From: Desulfopila sp. IMCC35006
Lineage (GTDB): Bacteria > Desulfobacterota > Desulfobulbia > Desulfobulbales > Desulfocapsaceae
Direction: 5' to 3'
Length of the DNA stretch: 64,000 nucleotides
Assembly (NCBI RefSeq): GCF_005116645.1
Contig: NZ_SWCM01000020.1
Location: forward strand, 1 to 64,000
A model generated the notes under the pieces. The model saw nothing but the letters and a program-made list of their open reading frames with translations, had not been told where the DNA came from and ran no database searches. Below, piece after piece: positions 53,590 through 63,230 of this stretch; the stretch's first letter is position 1; each line of letters begins with the position of its first letter. The translations under genes and the position numbers were made by a program.

Positions 53590-55851
53590 ATGGATAAGAA
53601 ATATTGCGCTTATATTTGTGCCGGTTGTGGCATTGGCGATGCGCTTGATCTTGAGGCACTCGCCGAAGTTGTCACAGGTGAGATGTCCATGGAGTGCAAG
53701 ACTTTTTCGTGCCTCTGTGGTGCCGAAGGTCGTAGCCTGATTGAAAAGGATATTGCCGACGGGGTTAATACCGTTGTCGTCGGAGCCTGTTCTCCCCGGG
53801 TCATGACCCAGGAATTTGATTTTGGTAAGGATAAAATTACTGTTCGGGCAAATCTCAGAGAACAGGTAGTATGGGCTCAGGCAAAACCCGCAGAGGGCGA
53901 AGAGCCTCATAGTGAAGCGGCTGAATTTATGCAGGAAACAGCCTCCGACTACATGCGGATGGCGTGTACCCGTGCGAAAAAAACCGAACCTGCTGATCCG
54001 TACAAACTGGAAGCTATTAATAAGACTATTTTGGTTATGGGTGGCGGGCTTGCCGGACTCACCGCAGCAAAAGAGGCTGCCGCTGCGGGCTATAACGTCA
54101 TACTTGCCGAAAAAGACGATAAACTTGGTGGCAAGGCCGTTGGCTGGAGAAAAAGTTTTCCTACCAAGGCACCCTGGACTGATTTGGAAGAAAATCCAAT
54201 TCATGCACTTATTGCCGAGGTTGAGGCAAACGCCAAAATCACCATAAAAACGGGTATTGAAGTTGCCCGTATCACGGGAGCTCCCGGTGATTTCGGAATA
54301 AGCTTTAAAGCCGCCGGCAGCAAGACTGAATGGGACGCTCCGGCAAAAGTCACAACCGAAGAGCAGGACCTGATCAACAAGGGGGAGAAAGACGATCCCA
54401 ATGTTGGTCTTATGAAGTACACCAAAATCAACCCCGAGGCTACCAAGGTAGGGGCTGTTGTTCTGGCTACTGGTTGGACACCGGCTGATGTTTCACAGTA
54501 TGAGCATCTGGGGTATGGCAAAGTTAAAAATGTCGTTACCAATGCCGAGTTTGAGAAATTGGCCAAGGATGGAAAGGTTCCGGCTAATGTTGCCTTTGTT
54601 CAGAGCCCCGGCGGAAAAGATAACGACAAGGATTTCCCCTACTGTAACTCAGTCACCTCGATGGTTGCCTTGAAGCAGGCACAATACGTCTGCCAGGACA
54701 ATGCCGAAGGCAAGGCCTATATCCTCTATCAGCACATGAGAACTCCTGGTCATATGGAGCTCTTTTATAAAAATGCTCAGCTGAATGACGGTATCTTCAT
54801 GACCAAAGGCAATGTCATGAAAGTCGAAGAGGCTGGCGGCGGTCTTTCTGTCGCCGTAGAAGATACCTTGCTGGGAGAGAACATTAATCTTAATGTCGAT
54901 ATGGTTGTTCTTGCTGCCGGCATGGAACCAACCACTCTTCATGAAAAAAGCATTAACCTTGCCTATCGACAGGGGCCCGGCTTCAACGATCTTGGCCTCT
55001 TTGACGGTTATGCAGATTCTCATTTTATCTGTTTCCCATATGAGACCAGACGTACCGGCGTTTACACCTGTGGTGGGGTGCGAAAAGCAGAAACAATGGA
55101 AGAAGCGGTTGACGATGCGACCGGTGCGGCCTTAAAAGCTATTCAGTGTATCGAATCCGTCGATCGCGGTGTTTCCGTTCATCCACGTTCTGGAGATGCC
55201 ACGTATCCTGAGTTCTTCATGCAGAGATGTACTCAATGCAAACGTTGTACTGAGGAATGTCCTTTTGGCGCACTCGACGATGACGATAAAGGTACTCCAT
55301 TACCGAATCCGACCCGCTGTCGTCGCTGCGGTACCTGTATGGGTGCCTGCCCTGAGCGAATTATCGGCTTTAAGGATTACAATATCGATCTCATCGGTTC
55401 TATGATCAAATCGATAGAAGTGCCGGAAGACGATGAAGACAGATTGCGAATCCTTGTTTTAGTATGCGAAAACGACGCCTACCCGGCTCTGGATATGTCC
55501 GGAATGAGGCGCAATGGCATCAGTCATATGGTTCGTTTTATACCGGTCCGCTGTCTTGGCTCAGTCAATATGGCCTGGATCAGAGATGCGTTGTCAGCCG
55601 GTTTAGACGGTGCCATGCTGTTGGGTTGTACCTATGGCGATGATTATCAGTGTCACTTTGTTAAAGGGTCGGAAATTGCCAACAAGCGCATGGAAAATAT
55701 AGGTGATACTCTGTCGACACTCGGACTCGAGCCAGAAAGATGTGCCGCAAACCAGGTTGCTATCACTGATTATGATAAAATCCCGCAGATCATCAACGAT
55801 TTCGTTGAAGAAATTGTTGAGATGGGACCGAATCCATTCAAGGGTTTCTAA
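53590..55851 (+). CDS. qmoB: Quinone-interacting oxidoreductase subunit QmoB
   Basis: Large flavoprotein of the Qmo complex. It has 753 residues. An N-terminal HdrA-like part (YICAGCGIGDALDLE with CAGCGIG, and CKTFSCLCG) is followed by a second Rossmann segment (TILVMGGGLAGLTAAKEAAAAGYNV). A two-cluster ferredoxin follows (CTQCKRCTEECPFGAL and CRRCGTCMGACPERI, near 565-605). The C-terminus is an MvhD-like domain (ILVLVCENDAYPALDMSG...VRFIPVRCLGSVN...GCTYGDDYQCH). This fusion of HdrA with MvhD is typical of QmoB. Confidence 0.97.
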   Translation: MDKKYCAYICAGCGIGDALDLEALAEVVTGEMSMECKTFSCLCGAEGRSLIEKDIADGVNTVVVGACSPRVMTQEFDFGKDKITVRANLREQVVWAQAKPAEGEEPHSEAAEFMQETASDYMRMACTRAKKTEPADPYKLEAINKTILVMGGGLAGLTAAKEAAAAGYNVILAEKDDKLGGKAVGWRKSFPTKAPWTDLEENPIHALIAEVEANAKITIKTGIEVARITGAPGDFGISFKAAGSKTEWDAPAKVTTEEQDLINKGEKDDPNVGLMKYTKINPEATKVGAVVLATGWTPADVSQYEHLGYGKVKNVVTNAEFEKLAKDGKVPANVAFVQSPGGKDNDKDFPYCNSVTSMVALKQAQYVCQDNAEGKAYILYQHMRTPGHMELFYKNAQLNDGIFMTKGNVMKVEEAGGGLSVAVEDTLLGENINLNVDMVVLAAGMEPTTLHEKSINLAYRQGPGFNDLGLFDGYADSHFICFPYETRRTGVYTCGGVRKAETMEEAVDDATGAALKAIQCIESVDRGVSVHPRSGDATYPEFFMQRCTQCKRCTEECPFGALDDDDKGTPLPNPTRCRRCGTCMGACPERIIGFKDYNIDLIGSMIKSIEVPEDDEDRLRILVLVCENDAYPALDMSGMRRNGISHMVRFIPVRCLGSVNMAWIRDALSAGLDGAMLLGCTYGDDYQCHFVKGSEIANKRMENIGDTLSTLGLEPERCAANQVAITDYDKIPQIINDFVEEIVEMGPNPFKGF

Positions 55852-55962
55852 GCGGTTTTTTAATGACCTGCAGCAGATCATTTCCGCTGCAGGTCATCAT
55901 CAGCCGGTAGAACGGCAGATTTTTATTGAATGATTTTCATTGATACTATGCAGGAGGAACAA

Positions 55963-57150
55963 ATGAATGTTCAACCCGATTTAGATTTTATAAAATCCTT
56001 GAAGGAGGCGGGGGGAGATACACTGAAGAAGTGCTATCAATGTGCAACCTGTTCGGTTATGTGCCCCCTGTCAAAAGATGGCAAACCGTTTCCCAGAAAG
56101 GAAATGATCTGGTCCCAGTGGGGTATGAAAGAGAAACTGGTCACCGATCCCGATGTATTTCTTTGTCATCAGTGTGGCGATTGTACGGCTAACTGCCCGA
56201 GAGGTGCCAAACCCGGTGATGTACTCAGTGCCATACGGGCCTATGCTTATACTTTTTACGGATGGCCTGCCCCTCTGGCCAAACTTGCCTCAAGTGCCAA
56301 GGGCTTGCCGGTACTCATCGGTATCCCGGTGGTGGTGATTTTTATTATGTGGCTGATCTCCGGGGCGATGCATATCCCGACCCAAGAGGAGTTTGCCAGC
56401 CATGGCTATCAGCGCTTTTTCGGTCATTGGGATTTTTTCTGGTATGCTAAGAATCCCTTCTTTATCGTGCTGATCATGGTGCCGTCTTTAGGGCTCGGTC
56501 TCTACTCAGGATTCAGAGGCATCAGTAAGATGTGGAAGAGTATGAGTGCAGATGCCGGACTCAATAAAGACTACAGGCCTTCTGTTGGTCAGTTCATCAA
56601 GGAATTCCTCTGGCCATCTCTTGTTGAGATTGTCAAGCATTCAAGGTTTCGCGAGTGTACTGTAAACACTGACAGAGTTCGCGGGCATCTGCCTTTGATG
56701 CTGGCATTTATCGGTTTATTTATTGTAACCTGTTGGTCCCTTTTCAGACTTGATGTCCTTGCTCTTGCATGGCCGTCTCTGCACACCCCTATGCCACTGA
56801 CCGATCCTTTCAAGATTCTGGCCAATGTGTCGGCCGTTGCCTTGCTGTTCGGGATAGCTGTGCTGTGGAATAACAGAAAGAAGGCTGAAAGTGAACAGGA
56901 TACCAAGCCGACTTTTTATGATTGGTTCCTTATTTGGGAAATCACCGCAGTTGGTGTCACCGGACTCGGGGCGGAGCTTCTGCGCTGGGCAGGCATGCCG
57001 GTTTTGGGATACATCGTTTACTTTTTGCATCTGGTCTCTATCATGATGCTGTTCTTGTATCTGCCCTATACTAAATTTGCCCACTTGATCTACAGGACTG
57101 GTGCTTACACTTTTGAAAAATATCGCGAAAGTGGCTATGGCAGAAGTTAA
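55963..57150 (+). CDS. qmoC: Quinone-interacting oxidoreductase subunit QmoC
   Basis: Membrane subunit of Qmo, combining HdrC-like iron-sulfur and HdrE/NarI-like haem-binding parts. I start at the ATG 55963, preceded by GGAGG; an upstream frame extends to 55930. The 395 residues have two [4Fe-4S] motifs (CYQCATCSVMCP and CHQCGDCTANCP). Six hydrophobic segments follow, with histidines in helices (for example HTPMPLTDPF and FLHLVSIMMLFLYLPYTKFAHL), probable haem and quinone sites. It is the last gene of the qmo operon and is followed by a terminator. Confidence 0.96.
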   Translation: MNVQPDLDFIKSLKEAGGDTLKKCYQCATCSVMCPLSKDGKPFPRKEMIWSQWGMKEKLVTDPDVFLCHQCGDCTANCPRGAKPGDVLSAIRAYAYTFYGWPAPLAKLASSAKGLPVLIGIPVVVIFIMWLISGAMHIPTQEEFASHGYQRFFGHWDFFWYAKNPFFIVLIMVPSLGLGLYSGFRGISKMWKSMSADAGLNKDYRPSVGQFIKEFLWPSLVEIVKHSRFRECTVNTDRVRGHLPLMLAFIGLFIVTCWSLFRLDVLALAWPSLHTPMPLTDPFKILANVSAVALLFGIAVLWNNRKKAESEQDTKPTFYDWFLIWEITAVGVTGLGAELLRWAGMPVLGYIVYFLHLVSIMMLFLYLPYTKFAHLIYRTGAYTFEKYRESGYGRS

Positions 57151-57193
57151 AGAAGTACTATTCTGAACTGTCTCAGGAAAACCCTCGAGAAAT

Positions 57194-57225
57194 AAAAAGG
57201 CCGAGTCGTGTGACTCGGCCTTTTT
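57194..57225 (+). terminator. Terminator of qmoABC
   Basis: Stem AAAAAGGCCGAGTC and GACTCGGCCTTTTT with loop GTGT. It is symmetrical, so it would also stop transcripts from the right. Confidence 0.9.
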
Positions 57226-57378
57226 ATTCACTTCATCAGTTTTTTATTGCTTATTTTTGCACGCGCGTTCTGACCGGTAGGGGGGGACGCCGTGCAATGT
57301 GCAGGTTTTTGATTTTTGGAATGAAGAATACAGCACGAAGAGTAGAATGCAAAAAAAGCAAAAAAGTAAAATTAGAGG

Positions 57379-57407
57379 TTGATTTAAAATTTTGAAGTGA
57401 GTATATT
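57379..57407 (+). promoter_or_regulatory. Promoter of the tRNA-tuf operon
   Basis: -35 TTGATT (57379-57384), a 17-bp spacer and -10 TATATT (57402-57407), then a GC-rich stretch CTCCGG at the predicted start, typical of stringently controlled promoters. The first tRNA starts 14 bp later. Confidence 0.75.
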
Positions 57408-57421
57408 CTCCGGTCTTGTAA

Positions 57422-57496
57422 GCTGGCGTAGCTCAATGGTAGAGCTCCTCACTTGTAATGAGGTTGTTGTGGGTTCAAGTCCTATCGCCAGCTCCA
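57422..57496 (+). tRNA. tRNA-Thr (anticodon TGT)
   Basis: A 75-nt cloverleaf with encoded CCA. Acceptor GCTGGCG/CGCCAGC. The anticodon stem CCTCA/TGAGG encloses CTTGTAA, giving TGT. Confidence 0.97.
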
Positions 57497-57567
57497 TTAG
57501 AAATAACACTTTACAAAGTTGCTGTTAGAGTATAAAGAGTGTCTGTCTATTTCAGGCATTCCCCCAT

Positions 57568-57652
57568 GGAGGGGTTCCCGAGCGGCCAAAGGGAACAGAC
57601 TGTAAATCTGTCGGCTCAGCCTTCGGAGGTTCGAATCCTCCCCCCTCCACCA
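57568..57652 (+). tRNA. tRNA-Tyr (anticodon GTA)
   Basis: An 85-nt class II tRNA with encoded CCA. Acceptor GGAGGGG/CCCCTCC, anticodon loop CTGTAAA (GTA), and a long variable arm. Confidence 0.97.
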
Positions 57653-57686
57653 ATTTGTTAACATTGTAAAGTAGCTGATATCCTGA

Positions 57687-57762
57687 GCGGGAATAGCTCA
57701 ATTGGTAGAGCATCAGCCTTCCAAGCTGAGGGTTGCGAGTTCGAGTCTCGTTTCCCGCTCCA
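57687..57762 (+). tRNA. tRNA-Gly (anticodon TCC)
   Basis: A 76-nt cloverleaf with encoded CCA. Acceptor GCGGGAA/TTCCCGC. Anticodon stem TCAGC/GCTGA, loop CTTCCAA (TCC). Confidence 0.97.
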
Positions 57763-57791
57763 TAAGTAGTTCTTGTGCGCAGTAAAAAAAA

Positions 57792-57867
<76 letters not shown>

Positions 57868-57918
57868 TGCACTTGTAACAATCTGACAACTTTTTCAACG
57901 GCCTGAGGAGACAAGGAA

Positions 57919-59109
57919 ATGTCAAAGAAAAAATTTGAAAGGACTAAACCGCACGTCAATGTGGGTACCGTAGGACATATCGACCATGGTAAAACCACAC
58001 TGACTGCAGCAATTACTCGTGTCTTATCTCTTAAAGGTCAGGCCGCATTCACTGACTTCAGCGAGATCGATAAAGCACCTGAGGAAAAAGAGCGTGGTAT
58101 CACCATTGCTACCGCCCACGTCGAGTACGAGACAACGAAACGGCACTATGCGCACGTTGACTGCCCAGGTCATGCTGACTACATCAAGAACATGATTACC
58201 GGAGCAGCCCAGATGGACGGCGCTATTCTGGTTGTTGCTGCCACCGATGGTGCCATGCCGCAGACCAGAGAACATATCCTTCTTGCCCGTCAGGTTGGTG
58301 TTCCTTCGATTGTTGTTTTTCTTAATAAATGCGACATGGTCGATGACGAAGAACTCATCGAGTTGGTTGAGATGGAGCTTCGCGAGCTGCTTGACAAGTA
58401 CGATTTCCCAGGCGATGATGTGCCTTTTGTAAAGGGATCAGCCCTGCAGGCTCTTGAGAATCCGGAAGACGAAGCCAAAGCCAAATGTATCTGGGACCTG
58501 ATGGATGCAATCGATTCCTATATTCCTGAGCCCAAGCGCGATGTCGATCAGCCATTTTTGATGCCGGTAGAGGACGTCTTCTCTATCTCCGGTCGTGGAA
58601 CTGTGGCGACCGGTCGTATTGAGAGAGGGGTTGTTCATGTCGGCGACGAGTTGGAGATTGTCGGTATCCGTGATACCCAGAAGACCACCTGCACCGGCGT
58701 TGAGATGTTTCGTAAACTGCTCGATGAAGGCCAGGCCGGTGACAATATTGGTGCGTTGCTGCGCGGCGTGAAGCGTGAGGAGATCGAGCGCGGACAGGTA
58801 CTTGCTGCCCCGAAATCTATTACCCCGCATACCAAGTTCAATGCAGAGTGCTATATCCTCGGCAAGGACGAGGGTGGTCGTCATACTCCGTTCTTTAACG
58901 GCTATCGTCCCCAGTTTTATTTCAGAACAACCGACGTTACCGGGGTTGTCACGCTCGCCGAGGGTGTGGAAATGGTAATGCCCGGGGACAACATCAGCGC
59001 AGCGGTTGAGTTGATTACGCCGATTGCTATGGATGTCGGTCTGCGATTTGCCATCCGTGAAGGCGGGCGAACTGTTGGTGCCGGTGTTATCAGTGAAATT
59101 ATCGCTTAA
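57919..59109 (+). CDS. tuf: Elongation factor Tu
   Basis: GTPase delivering aminoacyl-tRNA to the ribosome. The 396 residues have G1 [10 protein letters not shown]2 [15 protein letters not shown]3 DCPGHADY and G4 [10 protein letters not shown], then barrel domains 2 and 3 ending in [13 protein letters not shown]. The four tRNA genes directly upstream match the gene order thrU-tyrU-glyT-thrT-tufB of E. coli. Codon use is strongly biased, as in highly expressed genes. Confidence 0.99.
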   Translation: MSKKKFERTKPHVNVGTVGHIDHGKTTLTAAITRVLSLKGQAAFTDFSEIDKAPEEKERGITIATAHVEYETTKRHYAHVDCPGHADYIKNMITGAAQMDGAILVVAATDGAMPQTREHILLARQVGVPSIVVFLNKCDMVDDEELIELVEMELRELLDKYDFPGDDVPFVKGSALQALENPEDEAKAKCIWDLMDAIDSYIPEPKRDVDQPFLMPVEDVFSISGRGTVATGRIERGVVHVGDELEIVGIRDTQKTTCTGVEMFRKLLDEGQAGDNIGALLRGVKREEIERGQVLAAPKSITPHTKFNAECYILGKDEGGRHTPFFNGYRPQFYFRTTDVTGVVTLAEGVEMVMPGDNISAAVELITPIAMDVGLRFAIREGGRTVGAGVISEIIA

Positions 59110-59129
59110 TACACTTGTTTAATGATATG

Positions 59130-59167
59130 GCCCTTATCCTTTTTTAAAAGGGGTAAGGGCGATTTTT
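59130..59167 (+). terminator. Terminator or attenuator after tuf
   Basis: Arms GCCCTTATCC (59130-59139) and GGGGTAAGGGC (59150-59160), followed by GATTTTT. It lies between tuf and rpmG and may allow partial readthrough. Confidence 0.7.
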
Positions 59168-59183
59168 CATATGGGAAGATTCA

Positions 59184-59333
59184 ATGAGAGATACCGTAAC
59201 TCTTGCATGTGGTACATGCAAACGTCGCAATTATACGACGACGAAAAATAAAAAAAACACCCCGAACAAATTGGAATTCAGTAAATTCTGTCCATTTTGC
59301 CGGGTTCATACACCGCATAAAGAAACCAAATAG
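59184..59333 (+). CDS. rpmG: Ribosomal protein L33 (bL33), zinc-binding form
   Basis: A 49-residue protein, too short for common ORF cut-offs. It reads [17 protein letters not shown]...[16 protein letters not shown]. The two CxxC pairs (C9/C12 and C36/C39) mark the zinc-binding C+ form. It lies between tuf and tRNA-Trp, followed by secE, the common bacterial order. A normal ribosome-binding site (GGAAGA) precedes the ATG. Confidence 0.95.
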   Translation: MRDTVTLACGTCKRRNYTTTKNKKNTPNKLEFSKFCPFCRVHTPHKETK

Positions 59334-59342
59334 GTTTTTTGC

Positions 59343-59418
59343 AGGCCAGTAGCTCTAATGGTAGAGCGCCGGACTCCAAATCCGGATGTTGGGGGTTCGA
59401 GTCCCTCCTGGCCTGCCA
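59343..59418 (+). tRNA. tRNA-Trp (anticodon CCA)
   Basis: A 76-nt cloverleaf with encoded CCA. Acceptor AGGCCAG/CTGGCCT, discriminator G. Anticodon stem CCGGA/TCCGG, loop CTCCAAA (CCA). It sits between rpmG and secE. Confidence 0.97.
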
Positions 59419-59507
59419 TCTTTATTTGTTGGTGCTGGTTTATTTCTTAAAACAACTCGGATCTTTCTCTAGAGTGAGTGTTGTGACGGTATGGAGGTTA
59501 AGTTGCT

Positions 59508-59756
59508 ATGGCAACGAGTTCAAAAATAAAAAAAAATAATCCTGTGAAGTCCGAAAAACCCTCATCGTTCTCACCTGCTCAAATTAAGAAATTTATCGAA
59601 GAGGTAAAAGTAGAGTTTTTAAAGATTGTCTGGCCGGATAAGAAAATGACTCTTGGGCTAACGGGTGTAGTCGTTGTTTTGACGATTGTTATTTCAATTT
59701 ACCTCGGCTCTGTGGACCTGCTTCTCGGTAAGCTTGTCGCTTCGTTTTTGCGATAA
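59508..59756 (+). CDS. secE: Preprotein translocase subunit SecE
   Basis: Essential clamp subunit of SecYEG. The 82 residues have a basic N-terminus, the amphipathic helix FIEEVKVEFLKIVWPDKKMT with the family tryptophan-proline, and one TM helix (LGLTGVVVVLTIVISIYLGSVDLLL). It precedes nusG as in most bacteria. Confidence 0.96.
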   Translation: MATSSKIKKNNPVKSEKPSSFSPAQIKKFIEEVKVEFLKIVWPDKKMTLGLTGVVVVLTIVISIYLGSVDLLLGKLVASFLR

Positions 59757-59844
59757 ATTGGAAGAGAAAGTTATTATCATTTTCCTAACGGATTGCGCCA
59801 TTGGTGCAATCCGGTATCCCCTTCATATTTAATTACTGGATCAC

Positions 59845-60378
59845 ATGGCAAGACAATGGTACATACTCCAGGTCCATTCGGGATTTGAAGACAAGGTTAA
59901 GGCAACCCTCGAGGAAAGAATTCGCAAAGATGGCTTAGAAGAATATTTCGGCGAGATACTTGTCCCTACAGAACAGGTTGTTGAGATGATCAAAGGCTCA
60001 AGAAAGACCTCTTCGCGTCGTTTTTTCCCCGGATATATGTTGGTCAGCATGGATCTCAATGACGAAACGTGGCACACGATTCATGATAATATGCCGCGTG
60101 TGGTAGGCTTTGTCGGGGATGACCGGGATCCGATTCCGCTCTCCGACGTAGACGCCGCAAAAATTATCGGTAGAATTCAGGATGGATCTGAACGTCCGCG
60201 TCCGAAGGTCGTCTTTGATATTGGCGAGGTGGTGCGGGTTATAGATGGTCCGTTTGCCAATTTCCAGGGAGTGGTTGATGAAGTTTTCCCGGAAAAGGGC
60301 CGTGTACGCGTTATGGTATCGATTTTTGGAAGAGAAACACCGGTTGAGCTGGAATTCGTTCAGGTTACCAATACATAA
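59845..60378 (+). CDS. nusG: Transcription termination/antitermination factor NusG
   Basis: Binds RNA polymerase and couples it to Rho or the ribosome. The 177 residues have an NGN domain (ARQWYILQVHSGFEDKVKATLEERI, then FFPGYMLVSMDLND and VGFVGD) and a C-terminal KOW domain (GEVVRVIDGPFANFQGVVDEVFPEKGRVRVMVSIFGRETPVELEF). Confidence 0.98.
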   Translation: MARQWYILQVHSGFEDKVKATLEERIRKDGLEEYFGEILVPTEQVVEMIKGSRKTSSRRFFPGYMLVSMDLNDETWHTIHDNMPRVVGFVGDDRDPIPLSDVDAAKIIGRIQDGSERPRPKVVFDIGEVVRVIDGPFANFQGVVDEVFPEKGRVRVMVSIFGRETPVELEFVQVTNT

Positions 60379-60470
60379 TAGTTTATGCATGATTGTTGTA
60401 ACTTCCCGGTGTGGTAATCGATTTTCAATTTACCTGGAAGTAACTGAAAAATAGTGAGTGGAGTGAAATA

Positions 60471-60896
60471 ATGGCCAAAAAAGAAACGGCATATATCAAG
60501 CTGCAAATACCAGCTGGTAAAGCCAACCCGTCACCACCTGTCGGTCCCGCATTAGGACAGCACGGGGTTAATATTATGGAGTTTTGCAAGAACTTCAATG
60601 CAAAGACTCAGTCAATGGGCGACACCATTGTTCCTGTTGTTATCACAGTGTACCAGGATCGTTCGTTCAGCTATATTACCAAGACTCCTCCTGCATCGGT
60701 ACTCCTTTTGAAGGCAGCTGGGTTGAAGAAGGGATCCGGTAATCCGAAGGCAGATCGTGTGGCTGAAATAGGCCGTGATAAAATCCGGGAGATAGCCGAG
60801 CTGAAGATGCCGGATTTGAATGCATATGACGTGGAAAGCGCCATGCGCATTATCGAAGGTACAGCACGAAGTGCAGGCATTACTGTAGTAGATTAA
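60471..60896 (+). CDS. rplK: Ribosomal protein L11 (uL11)
   Basis: Component of the GTPase-associated centre on the 50S subunit. The 141 residues include [35 protein letters not shown] and the C-terminal rRNA-binding domain ending [17 protein letters not shown]. It starts the rplK-rplA unit; L1 is likely to repress this pair by binding its leader, as in other bacteria, though I could not locate the site. Confidence 0.98.
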   Translation: MAKKETAYIKLQIPAGKANPSPPVGPALGQHGVNIMEFCKNFNAKTQSMGDTIVPVVITVYQDRSFSYITKTPPASVLLLKAAGLKKGSGNPKADRVAEIGRDKIREIAELKMPDLNAYDVESAMRIIEGTARSAGITVVD

Positions 60897-60961
60897 TATT
60901 TATTAAAATTTAAATTACTGCTGGTAGGACGAGTTTGTTCCTATGCAAGTAGGAGGCTGAT

Positions 60962-61666
60962 ATGCCGAAACACGGAAAAAGTTACCGAAAAATTGCCGAA
61001 GGAATTGATCGATCAACCCTGAAAGATGTTGATGAAGGAATTGCATTGGTCTTAAAGTCGAGTTATGCCAAGTTCGATGAGACTTTTGATGTTGCGATGA
61101 AACTTGGCGTCGATCCACGACATGCAGACCAGATGATTCGATCATCTGTCTCGTTGCCGCACGGTACCGGTAAAGTGACGAGGGTTTTGGTTTTTGCCAA
61201 AGGCCCGAAGGAAGCTGAAGCACTGGAAGCTGGAGCCGACTATGTTGGTGGTGATGATTTAGTCGAAAAAATTAAAGAAGGCTGGCTCGAGTTTGACAAG
61301 ACTGTCGCTACTCCCGATATGATGGGTGTTGTTGGTAAAATCGGGAGAATTCTCGGACCACGCAATCTTATGCCCAACGCTAAACTTGGTACCGTAACAA
61401 TGGATGTCGGCAATATAGTCCGTGACATCAAGGGCGGTAAGGTCGATTTCAGAGTAGACAAAGCTGGAATAGTTCACGCGGGTATTGGCAAAATCTCTTT
61501 TGGTAAAGAAAAACTCGCTGAGAACCTGATTGCCTTTGTCACGAGACTTATTCAACTCAAGCCATCTACCAGTAAGGGTGTGTATCTTCGCTCCATTACC
61601 ATCTCTTCTACTATGGGACCAGGGGTAAAACTCGATCCAATAGCGGTAAGGGCAGTGGCCAAATAA
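60962..61666 (+). CDS. rplA: Ribosomal protein L1 (uL1)
   Basis: Forms the L1 stalk that moves deacylated tRNA through the E site. The 234 residues include [99 protein letters not shown] and [16 protein letters not shown]. It lies 65 bp after rplK. Confidence 0.98.
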   Translation: MPKHGKSYRKIAEGIDRSTLKDVDEGIALVLKSSYAKFDETFDVAMKLGVDPRHADQMIRSSVSLPHGTGKVTRVLVFAKGPKEAEALEAGADYVGGDDLVEKIKEGWLEFDKTVATPDMMGVVGKIGRILGPRNLMPNAKLGTVTMDVGNIVRDIKGGKVDFRVDKAGIVHAGIGKISFGKEKLAENLIAFVTRLIQLKPSTSKGVYLRSITISSTMGPGVKLDPIAVRAVAK

Positions 61667-61887
61667 ATTATTTTTTGTCAATTGCCGGACCTCTTATCTT
61701 AACAGGCCGGCAGTTTATATAGTCGAAGACAGCGGGCACTGAATGTTTAATCGTGTCGATCACGACCTGCCGAGACGAAAAAGGCGAATATAAAAGTATT
61801 CTGATCAAGAAATTTATTCCCCGCCGGTCTTGAAAAGAGCGTATCTGCTGTTTCGAACATTGTTCACATTAACCAAGGAGGAGTACT
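61667..61887 (+). ncRNA. Ribosomal L10 leader
   Basis: The 220-nt gap between rplA and rplJ carries the L10-leader type hallmark CTGCCGAGAC at about 61768-61777, next to a hairpin CGTGTCGATCACG (about 61754-61766) and further paired segments. Such leaders bind the L10/L7/L12 complex to repress rplJ-rplL translation. The full fold was not checked. Confidence 0.7.
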
Positions 61888-62415
61888 TTGAATCGTGATG
61901 ATAAGTTAGCAATTGTCTCGGAATTGAACGACTCGTTCAGCCGAGCCAGTTTTGCGGTTGTCGCTGACTATTGTGGTTTGAAGGTTTCTGAATTGCAGAA
62001 AATTCGTGTTGAATTGAAAAACTGCAATTCTGAAATCCGTGTAGCCAAAAATACTCTCCTGAAAAGAGCAGTTACGGATACCGGCAACAGTGCACTCAGT
62101 GATAGTTTCACTGGTACCACTGCGGTTGTTATGGGATATGCAGATCCAGTTGCCCCTGCCAAGGTGGTGGCGAAATTTGCCGATGACCATAAAAAATTCA
62201 TAATTCGTTGCGCAGCTCTTGATGGAGAAAAAATCGGAGTGGAAGAGCTTATTGCTCTCTCCAAACTTCCTACGAAGGAAGTATTGCTGGGACAGTTATT
62301 GTCTACCTGGAAAAATGTGCCGACCGGCCTTGTTCAGGTGTTGACTGGCGTTCCACGCTCCTTTGTCTACACTCTGCAGGCCATCAAAGATCAGAAAGAA
62401 GCCGCAAACAATTAA
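61888..62415 (+). CDS. rplJ: Ribosomal protein L10 (uL10)
   Basis: Base of the L7/L12 stalk. It starts at TTG, with a strong ribosome-binding site AAGGAGGAG 7-9 nt upstream; the 175 residues begin MNRDDKLAIVSELNDSFSRASFAVVADYCGLKV. RVAKNTLLKRAV and the C-terminal helix (FVYTLQAIKDQKE) for L12 dimers are present. The rare start codon may help the autogenous control by the leader. Confidence 0.97.
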   Translation: MNRDDKLAIVSELNDSFSRASFAVVADYCGLKVSELQKIRVELKNCNSEIRVAKNTLLKRAVTDTGNSALSDSFTGTTAVVMGYADPVAPAKVVAKFADDHKKFIIRCAALDGEKIGVEELIALSKLPTKEVLLGQLLSTWKNVPTGLVQVLTGVPRSFVYTLQAIKDQKEAANN

Positions 62416-62464
62416 TATTCTTGTTTAGAAAACTATTATTCAATACAAAAAGAGGTAACACATC

Positions 62465-62845
62465 ATGGCTGTAACCAAAGAAGAAGTAATCGATTTTATC
62501 GCTAATATGTCCGTTCTCGAGCTCTCTGAACTCATCAAAGAATTCGAGGAAAAATTTGGTGTCTCTGCAGCTGCTCCGGTAGCTGTTGCTGCAGCTGGTG
62601 CAGGCGCTGCTGCTGCCGCACCGGTAGAAGAGAAAACCGAATTCGATGTTATCCTGGCCAGTGTAGGTAGTGAGAAAATAAAAGTCATTAAAGAGGTTCG
62701 TGCCGTGACAGGTCTTGGCCTGAAAGAAGCGAAAACTCTGGTAGAGTCTGCACCAGCTCCTTTGAAAGAAGCCACCACCAAAGAAGATGCTGCGGACATT
62801 AAAGCCAAAATCGAAGCGGTTGGAGCAACTGTTGAGATTAAGTAA
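62465..62845 (+). CDS. rplL: Ribosomal protein L7/L12 (bL12)
   Basis: Mobile stalk protein that recruits translational GTPases. The 126 residues show an N-terminal dimerisation part ([29 protein letters not shown]), an Ala/Gly-rich hinge (about 36-53) and the globular C-terminal domain ([42 protein letters not shown]). Confidence 0.98.
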   Translation: MAVTKEEVIDFIANMSVLELSELIKEFEEKFGVSAAAPVAVAAAGAGAAAAAPVEEKTEFDVILASVGSEKIKVIKEVRAVTGLGLKEAKTLVESAPAPLKEATTKEDAADIKAKIEAVGATVEIK

Positions 62846-63230
62846 TTGATTTTGCAAGTAGTTGTTCGTTGTACGAACAATCCACCTTGATATCGACACG
62901 CTACGAGCTTGGCATCGTGGCGTGTTGTGTTTTGTAGAGAATACTATTTTTTGATAACAGGTGAGATATCAGGTGGTTGTGCATTAGGCGTGTTGCTGAT
63001 TTGATGTTTAAATGAAAATTGCACAAAAGGAATGATACTATGCTTGAAAACAATGCTTATGTTTTTCCTGGCGATACTCAGAACATCGGCGTTCAAACTT
63101 TTCCCGTGATTTTTGACTACAGTGACCAACCAGACCCCACCTAACCGAATTAATAGTCTGTAGAACGGCATTTCTGAGCAGTAAATTCAAATCATCTAGT
63201 TAGATTCATAGGCAATTTCGAGGAAAAAAT
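62846..63230. other. Intergenic region rplL / rpoB
   Basis: 385 bp without a supported gene. It holds the hairpin at 62896-62925. The rest is AT-rich and unassigned, and may carry an internal rpoB promoter. Confidence 0.5.
62896..62930 (+). terminator. Attenuator-like hairpin between rplL and rpoB
   Basis: ACACGCTACGA (62896-62906) and TCGTGGCGTGT (62915-62925) pair over 11 bp with one wobble, loop GCTTGGCA, then TGTGTTTTG. The position matches the known partial terminator between rplL and rpoB in other bacteria. Confidence 0.6.

Noticed and set aside
62944-63171. 75-codon minus-strand frame between rplL and rpoB
   Set aside because: No ribosome-binding site, no recognisable domain, and located in a region expected to be an rpoB leader.
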